In this document: positions 44,261 to 54,764 of the stretch, one piece after another | Layout of the letters: every line of letters starts with the position of its first letter | How positions within the stretch are numbered: position 1 is the first letter of the stretch | Origin: Berberis thunbergii | Lineage: Eukaryota; Streptophyta; Magnoliopsida; Ranunculales; Berberidaceae | Assembly: GCA_003290165.1 (NCBI GenBank) | Contig: QNQO01000533.1 | Coordinates: 124,001 to 188,000, forward strand | Length of the DNA stretch: 64,000 nucleotides | Reading direction: 5' to 3' | The notes under the pieces: model-generated | What the model was told of the DNA's origin: nothing | Databases searched by the model: none | The model's input: the letters and a program-made list of their open reading frames with translations, nothing else | Position numbers and translations under genes: made by a program

Positions 44261-44933
44261 ATATAATCGAAAACAAATTACATTTTTTTTGCTGCTGCAG
44301 CAAAACCACAGCCCCACACCTGCAAAATCAGTCCTTACTAAGATGAATATTAATAGCAAAGAGAGATGTGCTGCATTCTATCATAACTAAGACCACAATG
44401 GTAAAAAGAGACCTAGACATGGCTATAATAATATTAATAGCAAATTAACAATAATTAGAAGAAAAGAAAACTGTGACTTAGTTAGAAATTATAAACTATA
44501 AACAGAACCACCAATGAGATTAAATAGGAAAGTACCAAGTAAAATTCAAATCTCAAAACTGGAATACCAATGATAAGAAATGGAGCAACTTGGATGGTGT
44601 AAAGTTCAAGAAAATCATACAAGTTCCCAAGCTTCAAACTGCGGCTTCTCACATAAGAACATAATATTCACCAATCAAGCAGAAATAAAAGACATTAAAC
44701 TTTTATTCAAAAAGAAAAGAAGTTAAACTATCAGTAACAATGTATCAAATTTTAAAAGTTGTTTCAGATTGAATTTCTCAGTTGAGGCCAAAATGAATCA
44801 GGTACCAATACATCAAGAGATAAAACAACGCTGCATTTACCCTTTTACTCACAGTATCATACTCAATAAGTCATGTCACTAAGAAAATTCAATATAACTT
44901 TTGAAGTTAAGAGTTTAAAAGAAATAAACTTGC
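44261..44933. other. AT-rich interval of element 3
   Basis: No gene recognised; intron- or 3'UTR-like sequence downstream of the PIG-L fragment. Confidence 0.4.
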
Positions 44934-45735
44934 CAAATTTTATTATGCAAATCACAGTGATTCCGATGACCTGAAACTTCGTAATCATCAAAAGATATTA
45001 ACTGAAAACCACCAAGCAAAACAATCTTATATGAGAAACACACAACAAATTTGATATATATATATAGTCAGTAGTTATATAAACTAAAAGCACATTGTTG
45101 TAATAAGAACAGACATGGAGTATAGAAAGGTACCTACTTATGCCAATGTCTTACCAAGTCAATGTCTCGAGAAGCAGTTTCTTCCCGAATAATTTTGGCT
45201 ATAAAACTAAAACTCCAAGCTTTGTCAAACCCATCCTAATAGTGAACCATAACCAAATTAGACACAACATAAGCCAAAAGATAACCACTTTGAGTAAATG
45301 CTATGTGTGAAAGGAAATTTAACACTTCAAAACAGAAAATCCTAAAATTGAGTTTGTTACTCACCTGTAAATCTGGATGATCTAAAATCTTAACTTGTTC
45401 ATGTGGGACCTGTATAACATCTCACATCACACAACTTAAAGCCAATATCAAGAAAAAAATGTTTCGCTGATACTCTCACATTCTCAAAGTGCATAAACCA
45501 GCCGGAAATGTTTTTGTTTGATATAGTTCTTTTGACTCGATTAAACTTAACCTTGTCTGAGAAAGGCTTAGAGCGTAGCTTAATTGTCCTAGATCTATCA
45601 TCTACGGGGGATATTATACTAATAACTAGAGCGTTAACTTTTTTTATGCAAGAAAGAATCACAACCTCACCTTGAGAGTACTACAAGCATGATAAAGTTC
45701 GTCCTTTCTTATGTTTCCTTTGCCATCAGCATTAC
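44934..45735 (-). pseudogene. captured exons of PIG-L (GlcNAc-PI de-N-acetylase)
   Basis: Four consecutive minus-strand exons in phase: 45,735-45,671 (NADGKGNIRKDELYHACSTL), 45,409-45,365 (VPHEQVKILDHPDLQ), 45,235-45,155 (DGFDKAWSFSFIAKIIREET, ASRDIDL) and about 45,001-44,934 (LISFDDYEVSGHRNHCDLHN). This is the middle of the PIG-L family, ending with the GVSGH-NH-D-type metal and active-site motif, here VSGHRNHCD. PIG-L acts in the second step of GPI-anchor synthesis at the ER. The N-terminal HPDDE motif and the C-terminus are absent. Splice borders AG/GT are intact apart from the last donor, which I cannot place. Confidence 0.85.
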
Positions 45736-46703
45736 CTAACAAGGAAGGTAAATTGAAGTCATGAATTAACAGGATCCAAATAAAATATAACTTTATGGAC
45801 TTTGAAATTGAATTGGTCATGGACTAACTCAATCTTAGTCTCTTGAGTTCAACACCCAAAACCTGCACAGGGTTATTGATGGACTAACCATTTTCTGTGA
45901 ACTGAAGGAGTGATTCGCTAACTTGCTATTGACTTCCTAAGCATTTAAAGGGATCAATTTGAACAGTATAATTGCATAACCTTCTTCAATGATAAAATTA
46001 CAGACCACCCATATTAAACACCTAAAGAATCATGGTATTCAAATTAGGCAAAACAAATTTATGGATACAACCATGGGTTACAACTTAACAAATCTATGAT
46101 GACAATGCCACTTGTGGGTTACCACTTACCACCCATAACCTCTCAGTGATTTTCCCGCATACATTTCCAAATCACCATATGAATAGTTGTGTGTCTAAAG
46201 AAATAAAGGTTTTCACCAACATGATAGAATGTGAGTATGTGACTATGTCTTACATGTCTTAAGTATAAATTCTAGAAATATAAGTATATAAATTTAATCA
46301 ATATCCTATATATAAAGCAAATACATAGATGTGCAATGCATGCTCGATGTTCAATATTGATATCTTCAACCTCAAAGCAATAATATGACTTTCATTTGCT
46401 GCAATCAAGTACATGCTAAGTACTAATCAGAAATTGATTACAAAATACCTGTTGACAAGCATAAAATGTGGAGATTATGTTCTTTTTGTGCTTCAGTGAA
46501 CAAAAGAAGTTATCTATTTATTTATTTTCTTTGCTTTCAAGGTATGTTAAGAAATTTTTTTTTTTGAAAGGCAAGCGTGGGGGTATATATGGGCTCCCCA
46601 AACCACTGAAAATAAAAGGATTAAATGATCAGAATTACTACCATAAAAGTACCGTGATCATGAAAACCCATCAGCAACAGTTGCAACAAACATAGGTCGT
46701 TAC
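45736..46703. other. AT-rich interval between captured fragments of element 3
   Basis: Intron-like sequence between NOT1 and PIG-L pieces. No gene recognised. Confidence 0.4.
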
Positions 46704-47690
46704 CTCAATTATTAAAACCTTAGGATCAATTTCTCGTGCCCGTAATGCTTGATTGCGCCCAATTGTAAATTTTCCAAGCCAGCTATCAAGATTTTTCAAC
46801 AAAAAATGCTCTTCTGAACTGGATTTTATAAGTTCTGGCCTTAGAAGAACCTGAGAAGAAAGTTGTATACAACAATAAATGTTTCCATCAACAACTGCTA
46901 CAAAGATTCAGAAACAAAAGGATGAAGATAACACATGTACCTTGCAATTCTCATCTGTTGTGCCCAGTGACAAATGTGGCTGGATTCATGCATCCACCAC
47001 TGCAAGCTAAATAAGAAATTGAGAAGCAAAATACCTCTATTGGAGTGTCCCTCCGCTCCGTAGCAGCAATAAGTGTTTCAATGTTCAAAGCAGAACAAAA
47101 CCCAGTACTATACGAGTGTTGTCCAGGCATGCCTACAGAGTTTAATAATAATAACAAAAAGAAATTGATAATCATGAGAGGCACTTGCAGCGTACTTTTA
47201 GTCTATAATAGAACAAAAATTGTATCTGAAGTAGTTGGAAATAACTAATATCTAGATAATTACCAGTTATTGATCGTGAAGGGCGTAGGAAACTTGGAGA
47301 GGATGATGAAGTAGTTGTCCCACTCACCGAGCTCAGAGATGGCACTGTTTGCTGGGACTGGGTACTACTTGTCTACATAGGAGGAAAAAATCCAATTAGA
47401 AATGCATAAGCTACAATGGACATAAAATGCAGACATTGAAATTGCAGCATCCCCTATAATCAAAATGTTGGATGTACCCTGTGATTCAGGACTGCATCAG
47501 TGGCACTCCCAACCACAGGCTGCCCAGTAGAAGATAGAAGGGGCTTCATGTAGTTAATTGTACCAGCTGCAGACTGATGCCTGCCATCTAGAAAACCTTG
47601 ATTTCTCTGTTGCATCTGGAGTGGAGAAGGGAATTGCTGCCTAGGCTGGTCGGTGCTGGATCCGACTAACTTCCATGAGGACTCTGATGC
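46704..47690 (-). pseudogene. captured exons of CCR4-NOT scaffold subunit NOT1
   Basis: Four minus-strand exons: 47,690-47,478 (Ser/Gln-rich linker, 71 codons), 47,372-47,264 (SSSSPSFLRPSRSIT), 47,132-47,035 (STGFCSALNIETLIAATERR, DTPIE) and 46,850-46,704 (VLLRPELIKSSSEEHFLLKN, LDSWLGKFTIGRNQALRARE). The first three match the linker and the LNIETL-AAERR-TPIE start of the NOT1 MIF4G-like region; the last matches a later exon of the same region (SWLGKFTIGRNQ-LRAREIDPK). In family members a substantial segment separates TPIE from VLL-ELIKSSSE, so intermediate exons were lost, yet the fused junction stays in frame. NOT1 is the scaffold of the deadenylase complex. Captured, not functional. Confidence 0.85.
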
Positions 47691-49549
47691 CTGAAATAGA
47701 TATTATTCCTCAACAACCATGTCTAAAAAGAACGATTGATTTCCTTGGCAGAGATGAAAATGAACAATCTAGAAAAGACAGAGATAGATATCTCTAAACA
47801 CTATAACCACAAATACAACATAAATAAAATAAAATTACACCCAAAGGGTTACCAACAAGAAGCTATATGAGGCCGAAGGCTATAATCACACCTCAAAAAG
47901 AGGAAAATATGAAGATGAACTTAGAACAAACAATGATATACAAATTTTGTTTTTGACACTCCATTAGTATATTTTTCATTTCCATACTGTCTCTCTATTC
48001 TCAACGTGCAATGGAGAGTTATTTTGATAGAGCAAGAATTGGAATAGACTCTTCAAGGGAGAGTTTTTTGATAAGTTGAATTCTTGAATTCCACTCCAAA
48101 TTCATTCACCGTTATGTCCATCTTGATAAAACATAAGACCTCCATTATCCATCTATCTGATTTGGAACTTCGAATATGAACCTACTTATTTTCCTAGTAA
48201 CATTTGTCTAATTCGCAAAACTTGAAAAGTTCAACAAGAGGAGGAAGGGGGTAGGGAGGACTACATATGTGCTTTTACCTTAGGCAATCAACTTTGGCGG
48301 TAGGAAGCTGATAGAGAACAATCATTCAAAACTTCCCTAGATATCATAATATTTTTGTGCACTTGGTTCTCACTGAACCTTTTTGCTAGCAACATATTAC
48401 CAGCTTAGAATGAAACCTATCTATCATTCCTACGTCAAGGGAGGTCCCAAAAACATATTACACATTTAAGCATATAAAAGACATAAATAAGATTTATCTA
48501 AGCTAGGAGGTCCCAAAAACACTTTCATTGTAACATATATTTGCACTAGTGAATTCTTGAGCGATTGTAAGCTTCATCATCCTTTATTTTTATTATTAAT
48601 ATAAGGTTTGGAGATTCTCAAAACCCATGCTCGCTTTCCAAACAAAAAAAAACATATTTGCAAGCTATTGGTTATCATCTATCCATTTATTCGTGTCACG
48701 TGTACAAGGCCGGTAGATCCCTACATTATCTTATATTTGAATATCTTAGATCAATGTATGTATCGTATCAAATTTATTACTAGGCCATCCATAACAGGAA
48801 AAGTACATAACATAGCAACAATATTTAAGATTTTTTTCTCGAGGTAAAACCATTTCGCAATCACTAACTTGGGTCATCCCTTGTTGGTCCAAAATGAATT
48901 TCATTCTCCATATTGGTTCTTACAAATTCGACAATAAAGTCATACAAACTAATAATTTTTTTTACTATTACCTACCTTCTCCTTGACTGCTTGATCCAAG
49001 TTTCACTAGTAGATATTCCCTGTCAAGATCAAATTTTAAGAAAGTCAAAATCAATTAATTCTTTTACACATAAAACTGTGAAATCAATCCAACATCAACA
49101 CTGATAGGGAAGATCAACACTAAAATGGACTCATCCAAAGTTTTGATTCAATTTCTATCTCTCTCAAAAGAACCCCATTTCACAGCCACCACAGAATTAC
49201 ATGGGAAAATTTGTGATGAAGTGGTAAACATGAGATTAATTTCAAAACAATATGCAAATTACAATAAAGAAATACAAATCAAGCAAAATCGATGAAAGCA
49301 ATTTACAAACCCTAAACTAAGTCGCTCAGATGCTCTGACACCTCAATCGATTGAATGTATCAATGGCAACAACTGGGTTGATTGAATTCACTAAATCTAA
49401 GTGAAGAAGCTCAATCGATTGGGTTTGTAGACGAGAGAGTAGCGTTGGTTCTTGAACCCTAACCCTTGCACCCCAAAACCCACTCTTTTGATAAGCTTAA
49501 AACAAAGAAACAATCGAACCAAATAAAAAAAACCTACCTCCTCACCCTG
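47691..49549. other. AT-rich interval of element 3, no gene seen
   Basis: Intron- and leader-like sequence between the NOT1 exons and the right-end promoter-like block. No motif recognised on either strand. Confidence 0.4.
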
Positions 49550-49790
49550 ATTTGAAACAAAAATGGAGAATCGCTTTCATTCTCTGCTCCTCACCCTGAT
49601 TTGAAACGAAAATGGAGAATCACTTCTTTGCTTTCCTTCCCTGCTCCTCACTCCCTCTCTCTAACTTTCCTTCCCTGCTCCCCACTCTCCTCTGCTTTCC
49701 TTCCCTAAAATGAAAATGGAAGGAGATGGGATCTCAAATTTTTTTTCGCAAGACCGCGAAACTGTTTTCGCAATGGCGCCAAAGAAATTT
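49550..49790 (-). promoter_or_regulatory. pyrimidine-rich block with E2F-like site near right end of element 3
   Basis: CT-rich on the plus strand (GA-rich on the minus strand) with a repeated unit CCTCACCCTGATTTGAAAC..AAAATGGAGAATC and CTTTCCTTCCCTGCTCC. It ends in GACCGCGAAACTG and ATGGCGCCAAAGAAA; GCGCCAAA at 49,776-49,783 matches the E2F consensus on the minus strand. Same place as the blocks in elements 1 and 2. Promoter role inferred. Confidence 0.45.
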
Positions 49791-49798
49791 TTTTTTTA

Positions 49799-49988
49799 TA
49801 GCCACGGTTTTGGGCCGTGGCAAATAAACTAACGGTTTTGAGCCGTGGCCATCTCCGTGTAGCTAATCAAGCCTTTTGGTGTAGTGGCAGTTTTAGGGTT
49901 TAGCCACGATTTTAGGCCGTGGCAAATAAACTAACGGTTTTGAGCCGTGGCCATCTCCGTGTAGCTAATCAAGCCTTTTGGTGTAGTG
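49799..49988. repeat. right terminus of element 3, tandemly duplicated
   Basis: The terminal unit, from GCCACGGTTTT to CCTTTTGGTGTAGTG, occurs twice (about 49,800-49,886 and 49,914-49,988 with its lead-in). Both copies end in a complete CACTA terminus. Only the outer one (49,988) is followed by ATT, matching the left flank; the inner one is followed by GCA. Confidence 0.88.
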
Positions 49989-50476
49989 ATTAGATAAATG
50001 TGTTTAACTTGGTTTGGTCACATGCGGAGGAGACCAAGCACGATGCCAATTAGAAAATGTCTAGATTTGCAAGTTAATGGAAGGTGTAGACGGAGGGGAC
50101 GACCGTCGAAAACTTGGATGAAGGCGGTGAATGAAAACATCATTGATCTTGGATTAGGCGATGATATGTGCGAAGACCGCATTGCTTGGAGAACCAAAAT
50201 CCATGTAGCTGACCCCGAAAATATCGGGAATGGGCTTTGATGATGATGATGATGATGAGTCAAAATGGACAAGTGTGGTTTAAACTGACATTCCAATACT
50301 CATTTACTAGATAACGTTTCCCTGCCCCTCCCCTCAAGTAATAAAAATTTGAGATTTGATTCCTAAAGTTTGTCAAAAATCTTAGGATTGGACATGATCA
50401 CACTCTTTCAAAACCCTTCAAGATGGGTTTAGTTTCAAAGGAATTGAATCCTGGCAAACCAAACATATCCTAAAGA

Positions 50477-51655
50477 TAGGGTTGGCAGTGGAGCGGATTT
50501 TCACAACTATCCGCGCTGCCCGCCCCGATTAGGGCGTATATGGAATTTCTTAAACGAATTTCAGGCCGGATTCGGGGATTCAAATCACATCCGTCAAAAA
50601 TTCGGGGCGGATGCGGATTTGGCCATATCCACCCCAAAGATATCCGTTTATATAAGTATTTTACTAAAATAACCTTAAGCCCTTGACAAAACCCTAACCC
50701 TAAACAATTTTCACACACAAATCTCAGCCTCTCTGCGATCTCAACTTCTCTGCACTCTGCGATCTCATCTAGCCTCTCTGCGATCTCAACCTCTCGCCTC
50801 TCTGCACTCTACTCTCTTCATCTCCCTCTTATTTTCATCTTATTCTTCTTCTTCTTCTTCTTCTTCTTCTTCTTCTCCACTAAATATCTTCCAAACTCTC
50901 CCATACAAATCCCTAAGGGCCGCAGCAGAGCCGATCTTTGCTTTGGTTTCTAATCTTTGTGAAAAATCTCAGTCGAATAGTAAGATTGGACGAAGATTCG
51001 CTTAAAAACATAATAATGGAGGAGAGGTGTTCGTTCTTTCTTTCTTTTTGTAGCCAGATTTGAAGAAGTTGCAATTATCAAGGAAGCTAACATCCATATG
51101 GAGATCAATTTTGCAGGGGTCGAAACAAATAGGTAGATCGGTTTTGCTGGGATTAGTCACATCTGAAACAAATAGGGGGATCGATTTGCATGGATTAGTT
51201 AGATCTAAGATCGATTTTGCAGGGATTACTAATTGGGTTTGCAACCTAACATGTTTCTTCTTCAATCAATTTTTCTTTTTCACTCGAATTTTGCTTCTTC
51301 AATTGATTTTGTATGTATAGGTAACGAATATACATACGAATAGGGAGAGAGAAAAAGATGGGATTGAATCTTGAATTGTCAATTGTATGTGTAAATGGTT
51401 AGAGAAATGAAATCAATTTGTATGTATATATGTATGCGTACCTTCTCCTGTTCTAATTCATTCAACATCTTTTTTTATTTTAATTAAATGGTTAATTGGG
51501 ACGGGACGGATATTTGCCAATCCGTTCGGAGCGGAGATGGTTTTTAACAAAATATATAAACGAATATTCGGGGCGAATTTGGGGATCCGAGATCCCTGAC
51601 GGGGCGGGGATGGATTTGTCCAAATCCACCCAAATCCGCTCTGTTGCCATCCCTA
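50477..51655. mobile_element. non-autonomous hAT-type element, 1.18 kb
   Basis: Ends TAGGGTTGGCAGTGGAGCGG and (inverted) TAGGGATGGCAACAGAGCGG form imperfect terminal inverted repeats. CCTAAAGA on both sides (50,469-50,476 and 51,656-51,663) is a perfect 8-bp target duplication, diagnostic of hAT. The subterminal parts are GC-rich with CGGGGCGGAT words. The centre contains a (CTT)n run (about 50,843-50,877) and no transposase; short open frames have no hAT motifs. Sits in RABH1 intron 1. Confidence 0.92.
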
Positions 51656-51663
51656 CCTAAAGA

Positions 51664-52865
51664 GAATTAGAGCAAGAATCCAAAACAGAAGAAGCTTCAC
51701 ATATGACCCAACCCATCAATAAATTGTGTCTGGCATTTGTTGAACTCTTATCTATAAAAAACGCATCAATCTCAGTGAGTTTTTCTAGAGAGTCTGGCCA
51801 GTGCCAGGCCAACCCAATACCATCTATCATCTTAGGGATTGGGCCATTTCCAGCATCTCTAAGATGATAAGATTGGATTTAGGGGAAACATGTGCGCAAG
51901 GAACCCTTCAAGGAGTTTATGGTATTGGCAATTATGAGGGTGGACTGAATTGCATGGAAATACAAGGTTCCGTTTCAGTATTGGTTGGGGTTGGGGTTGG
52001 GGTTGGGGTTGGTAGATGTTTATTTGGACAAGACATCAAGATGCTTAGATAAAGATTCCATTGGTGGATCCTGTGATTGCATAAAGATCCTATTTTTCCT
52101 TTCTGATAAACCAGAAACATGGGACAAATTTCACTGAAATGAATTATAGTATCAGACATTAATATCTTTTTATTTTGATTGTCTCATATTTTAACGTACA
52201 ACATCACAACAAACATGTTTGAACTGTTCAAATCAGGACTGATGTTTGTACTGGAAATTGTCTCGAGAGAAATGGAGTAAGAAATTATCATAACGAGATT
52301 ACAATGAGAGCCTTGAGGGATATGTCACGGAGCCCACAGAAAGATTGTGTTTCATTTCAATTTTGGATCTGCTACTTATAGGCAAATTTAAATTTCCTCA
52401 GAGTAGGTGAAAAGTCATACATTTTATTGAGAAATCCTTGTTCATCCATCACATGTCACAAATGTGATAGAGTTAGCTGAGTTCACAATCCTAGTCAAGT
52501 CTCTAAAATGTGCCTCCTGAGCCTCATTCTCATAAACTATTTGTTTAAGTCGTTGAGTGCCTAAGAAAGGGAGCCTTGACACTACGCTAGCAATGGAACC
52601 GCTGACTGTGGTATGCCTAAACCTTAAGTCCGTTGGAAACACCCTAGTGTGGTAAAAACTTTGCCCCCATACTAGTACCAAATATGTTTTCATTGTGGAT
52701 GTCAATTGGCCCGACCAATCCTTGTCATCTACAACAGCTATTAAAGTTTCTAACAGTGCCCTGTTTTTTATGTTTGCATTTTTTTAAAGTGTGATTAGGC
52801 ATTTTAATTATTTTAAGTTTATGCATGGACAACAATATAAGCTAGTTTAATGTTCTGTTTTACAG
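51664..52865. other. RABH1 intron 1, distal part
   Basis: Intronic sequence. It contains the G-rich run at 51,981-52,012 and a minus-strand open stretch at 52,442-52,705 (extending open to about 52,740) without recognisable motifs. Confidence 0.45.
51981..52012 (+). repeat. (GGGGTT)n G-rich microsatellite
   Basis: Five runs of GG-GGGG separated by TT. On the transcribed RABH1 strand this could fold into a G-quadruplex. Confidence 0.85.
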
Positions 52866-52936
52866 GCAACAATTGGGATAGATTTTCTATCAAAGACAAT
52901 GTACCTTGAAGATCGAACTGTCCGTTTGCAGCTTTG

Positions 52937-53709
52937 GTAGGAGTCTTTCCTTCCTGGTTAGTCCATACAAATTTGCTGTATATGCTAAGTTTCATAATCT
53001 TGTCTTGGTTTATGGAAGGTGACTTTTTGAAGTCATTAGAGACCACTTTTTGTTTAGGCAAAAAAAAAAATGTAATCTTTTTGTTTTGAGAATATTGTAA
53101 TAATAAAATATAAAAACAAAAAAAAGTGAAGGTGGACGTGAGCGGCCAAGGCTGTACAAAGCACCCTTGTGAAATCAAACTTATAAATCTTGCGAAGTAT
53201 ATGTTTGATCTCATCTACTGAATAAAATATTTAGAAGTAGAATTGAATAGCAAAAAGTGATACAATTCAGAAAATTTTAACGAAATAGCTACGTACTACA
53301 TGTGAAAGGGAGATGTATGGTGACAGGGTGCCATTTGGAGCCCCGAAATGAGATAGAATGGGAGCCGATCTTCAACTTCTGATTATTAAACTTTGATTAG
53401 GAGTTGAGTTGATGTGTTCATTACAGAAGCTTTTGGTCTTTATAGATGTCAAACCACCAACATAAGGTAATCGACAAGTCCTATGAGATACAGATTAACT
53501 TAGACCATTTGTTTTATATCGAAGTTCATTACCATATTTAGTATCGTTAGAAAAGAATCCATGCTTAATTTTTTGATGATGATCTTCAGATAGATTGGAT
53601 TTTTCATTGTAAAAATTAATAGTTATTAATTTCCATAGGCATTATGAATGAGTGTAAAATTGATTCGAATGGTCGAATTCTCTGAAATCTGATATCATAT
53701 ATTTTTCAG
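52937..53709. other. RABH1 intron 2
   Basis: AT-rich intron between exons 2 and 3, with GT donor at 52,937 and AG acceptor at 53,708-53,709. No insertion recognised. Confidence 0.6.
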
Positions 53710-54083
53710 GGATACAGCAGGTTAGGAGAGGTTTAGAAATCTCATCCCAAGCTACATCAGAGATTCTTCTGTTGCAGTAATTGCTTATGATGTTGCTAGT
53801 GGAGTTACATGCCACATAATTTGTCTCCAGAACAATTTATATTTGTTAAGTCGTGCAGATCATTCTGACTATATATTAGAGAAACAGTAGGAATTAATGC
53901 AAGATAAATACAATAGAATTAAAGAAAAGTTAAGGAATCTCTTTACTTGTTCTCTCTCTTCTATGGCATTAGATTCATATAAAAATGTATAACTTGTCCT
54001 TTTATAATATTTTTGCAGGTTCTTGTATTTTGTCCACCACTCTAAAATTATTGATCTTTATCCACATTTCTAGTTTAATTCTT

Positions 54084-54085
<2 letters not shown>

Positions 54086-54119
<34 letters not shown>
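54086..54119. repeat. (AT)n microsatellite
   Basis: About 34 bp of alternating AT in RABH1 intron 3. Confidence 0.9.
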
Positions 54120-54121
<2 letters not shown>

Positions 54122-54536
54122 TTTATTTTTTTAAACCTCCAGAGGGGAGAGGCAACTTTGGGATGCCAAACATTTATTACCTTGCAAAAGCTGAAGAACA
54201 ACATGGGTACTTTACGACTTTACCCGTAAAGAATATTCTAAGTTACATCTAACCTACGGATATATGCAGTGTGCTTTATCCAGACTCAAAAGCACCTTCG
54301 GTCTTATGGGTTGCAAAAAACTTCCATACAACCTAGTTTGGGCTTCGACTTGCACCAATCCTGCCAACACATCAGGATTTACCTCACGGAACACATGAAT
54401 GCAAACTACCACACATGAATGCAAACTACCTCCATGTCTCTTATCAACTCATGAATCTCCCCCCATGTATTTTCTAGCTGCCAAGGGATTTTAAATTCTC
54501 AGTGGAACCAACATCTCGCCAACATCGAATCAGTTT

Positions 54537-54764
54537 TGTTGAGAAACCAAGTAAATGATTCAATTCTCTATATTTTCATCTCACATTGATGTGTAGATTA
54601 CATCCTTTATATAGGCATGATAGCAATGCTATTACAGATTAATTCCTAACAGACAGATACAATGTATAAGCAACTCTAACAGACAATCAATGCCTAGCTG
54701 GCAGACTAACAAACTCAGTCAATGCCTAGCTGGCAGACTAACAAACTAATTGATATTCTTAACA
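54537..54764 (-). repeat. 3' LTR of copia element
   Basis: 228 bp, with an internal direct repeat of CAATGCCTAGCTGGCAGACT (two copies). Confidence 0.95.

Larger units (their letters stand above)
43873..49988 (-). mobile_element. CACTA element 3, non-autonomous, carrying NOT1 and PIG-L fragments
   Basis: Left end CACTACACCAAAACTACC, right end CCTTTTGGTGTAGTG. ATT flanks both sides (43,870-43,872 and 49,989-49,991), a perfect 3-bp target duplication. Length 6,116 bp. It has no TNP1 or TNP2 sequence. The interior is made of captured exons of PIG-L and NOT1, both minus, and AT-rich DNA, with a pyrimidine-rich block near the right end. Its ends share sequence and subterminal motif with elements 1 and 4, so it could be moved by the same transposase. 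The right terminus is duplicated (see 49,799-49,988). Confidence 0.95.
43768..50257 (+). mobile_element. 5'-truncated RTE-type LINE, split by CACTA element 3
   Basis: The two halves, 43,768-43,872 and 49,992-50,257, read as one frame across the CACTA insertion: RILRWMCGKTRKDKIRNGRI, RRHLGVAHIEDKI, then WFGHMRRRP, RRRGRPSKTWMKAVNENIID and RIAWRTKIHVADPENI. This is the C-terminal end of the reverse-transcriptase polyprotein of plant RTE-like LINEs. One TAA interrupts the frame just after the insertion site. The tail is (GAT)n at 50,238-50,257. Flanks are AGTAAAAATGGA (43,756-43,767) and AGTCAAAATGGA (50,258-50,269), a 12-bp target duplication with one mismatch. It inserted in RABH1 intron 1 before element 3 did. 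Confidence 0.85.

Noticed and set aside
49881..49886. First GTAGTG as the right end of element 3
   Set aside because: It is followed by GCA, which does not match the ATT left flank; the second terminus at 49,988 is followed by ATT.
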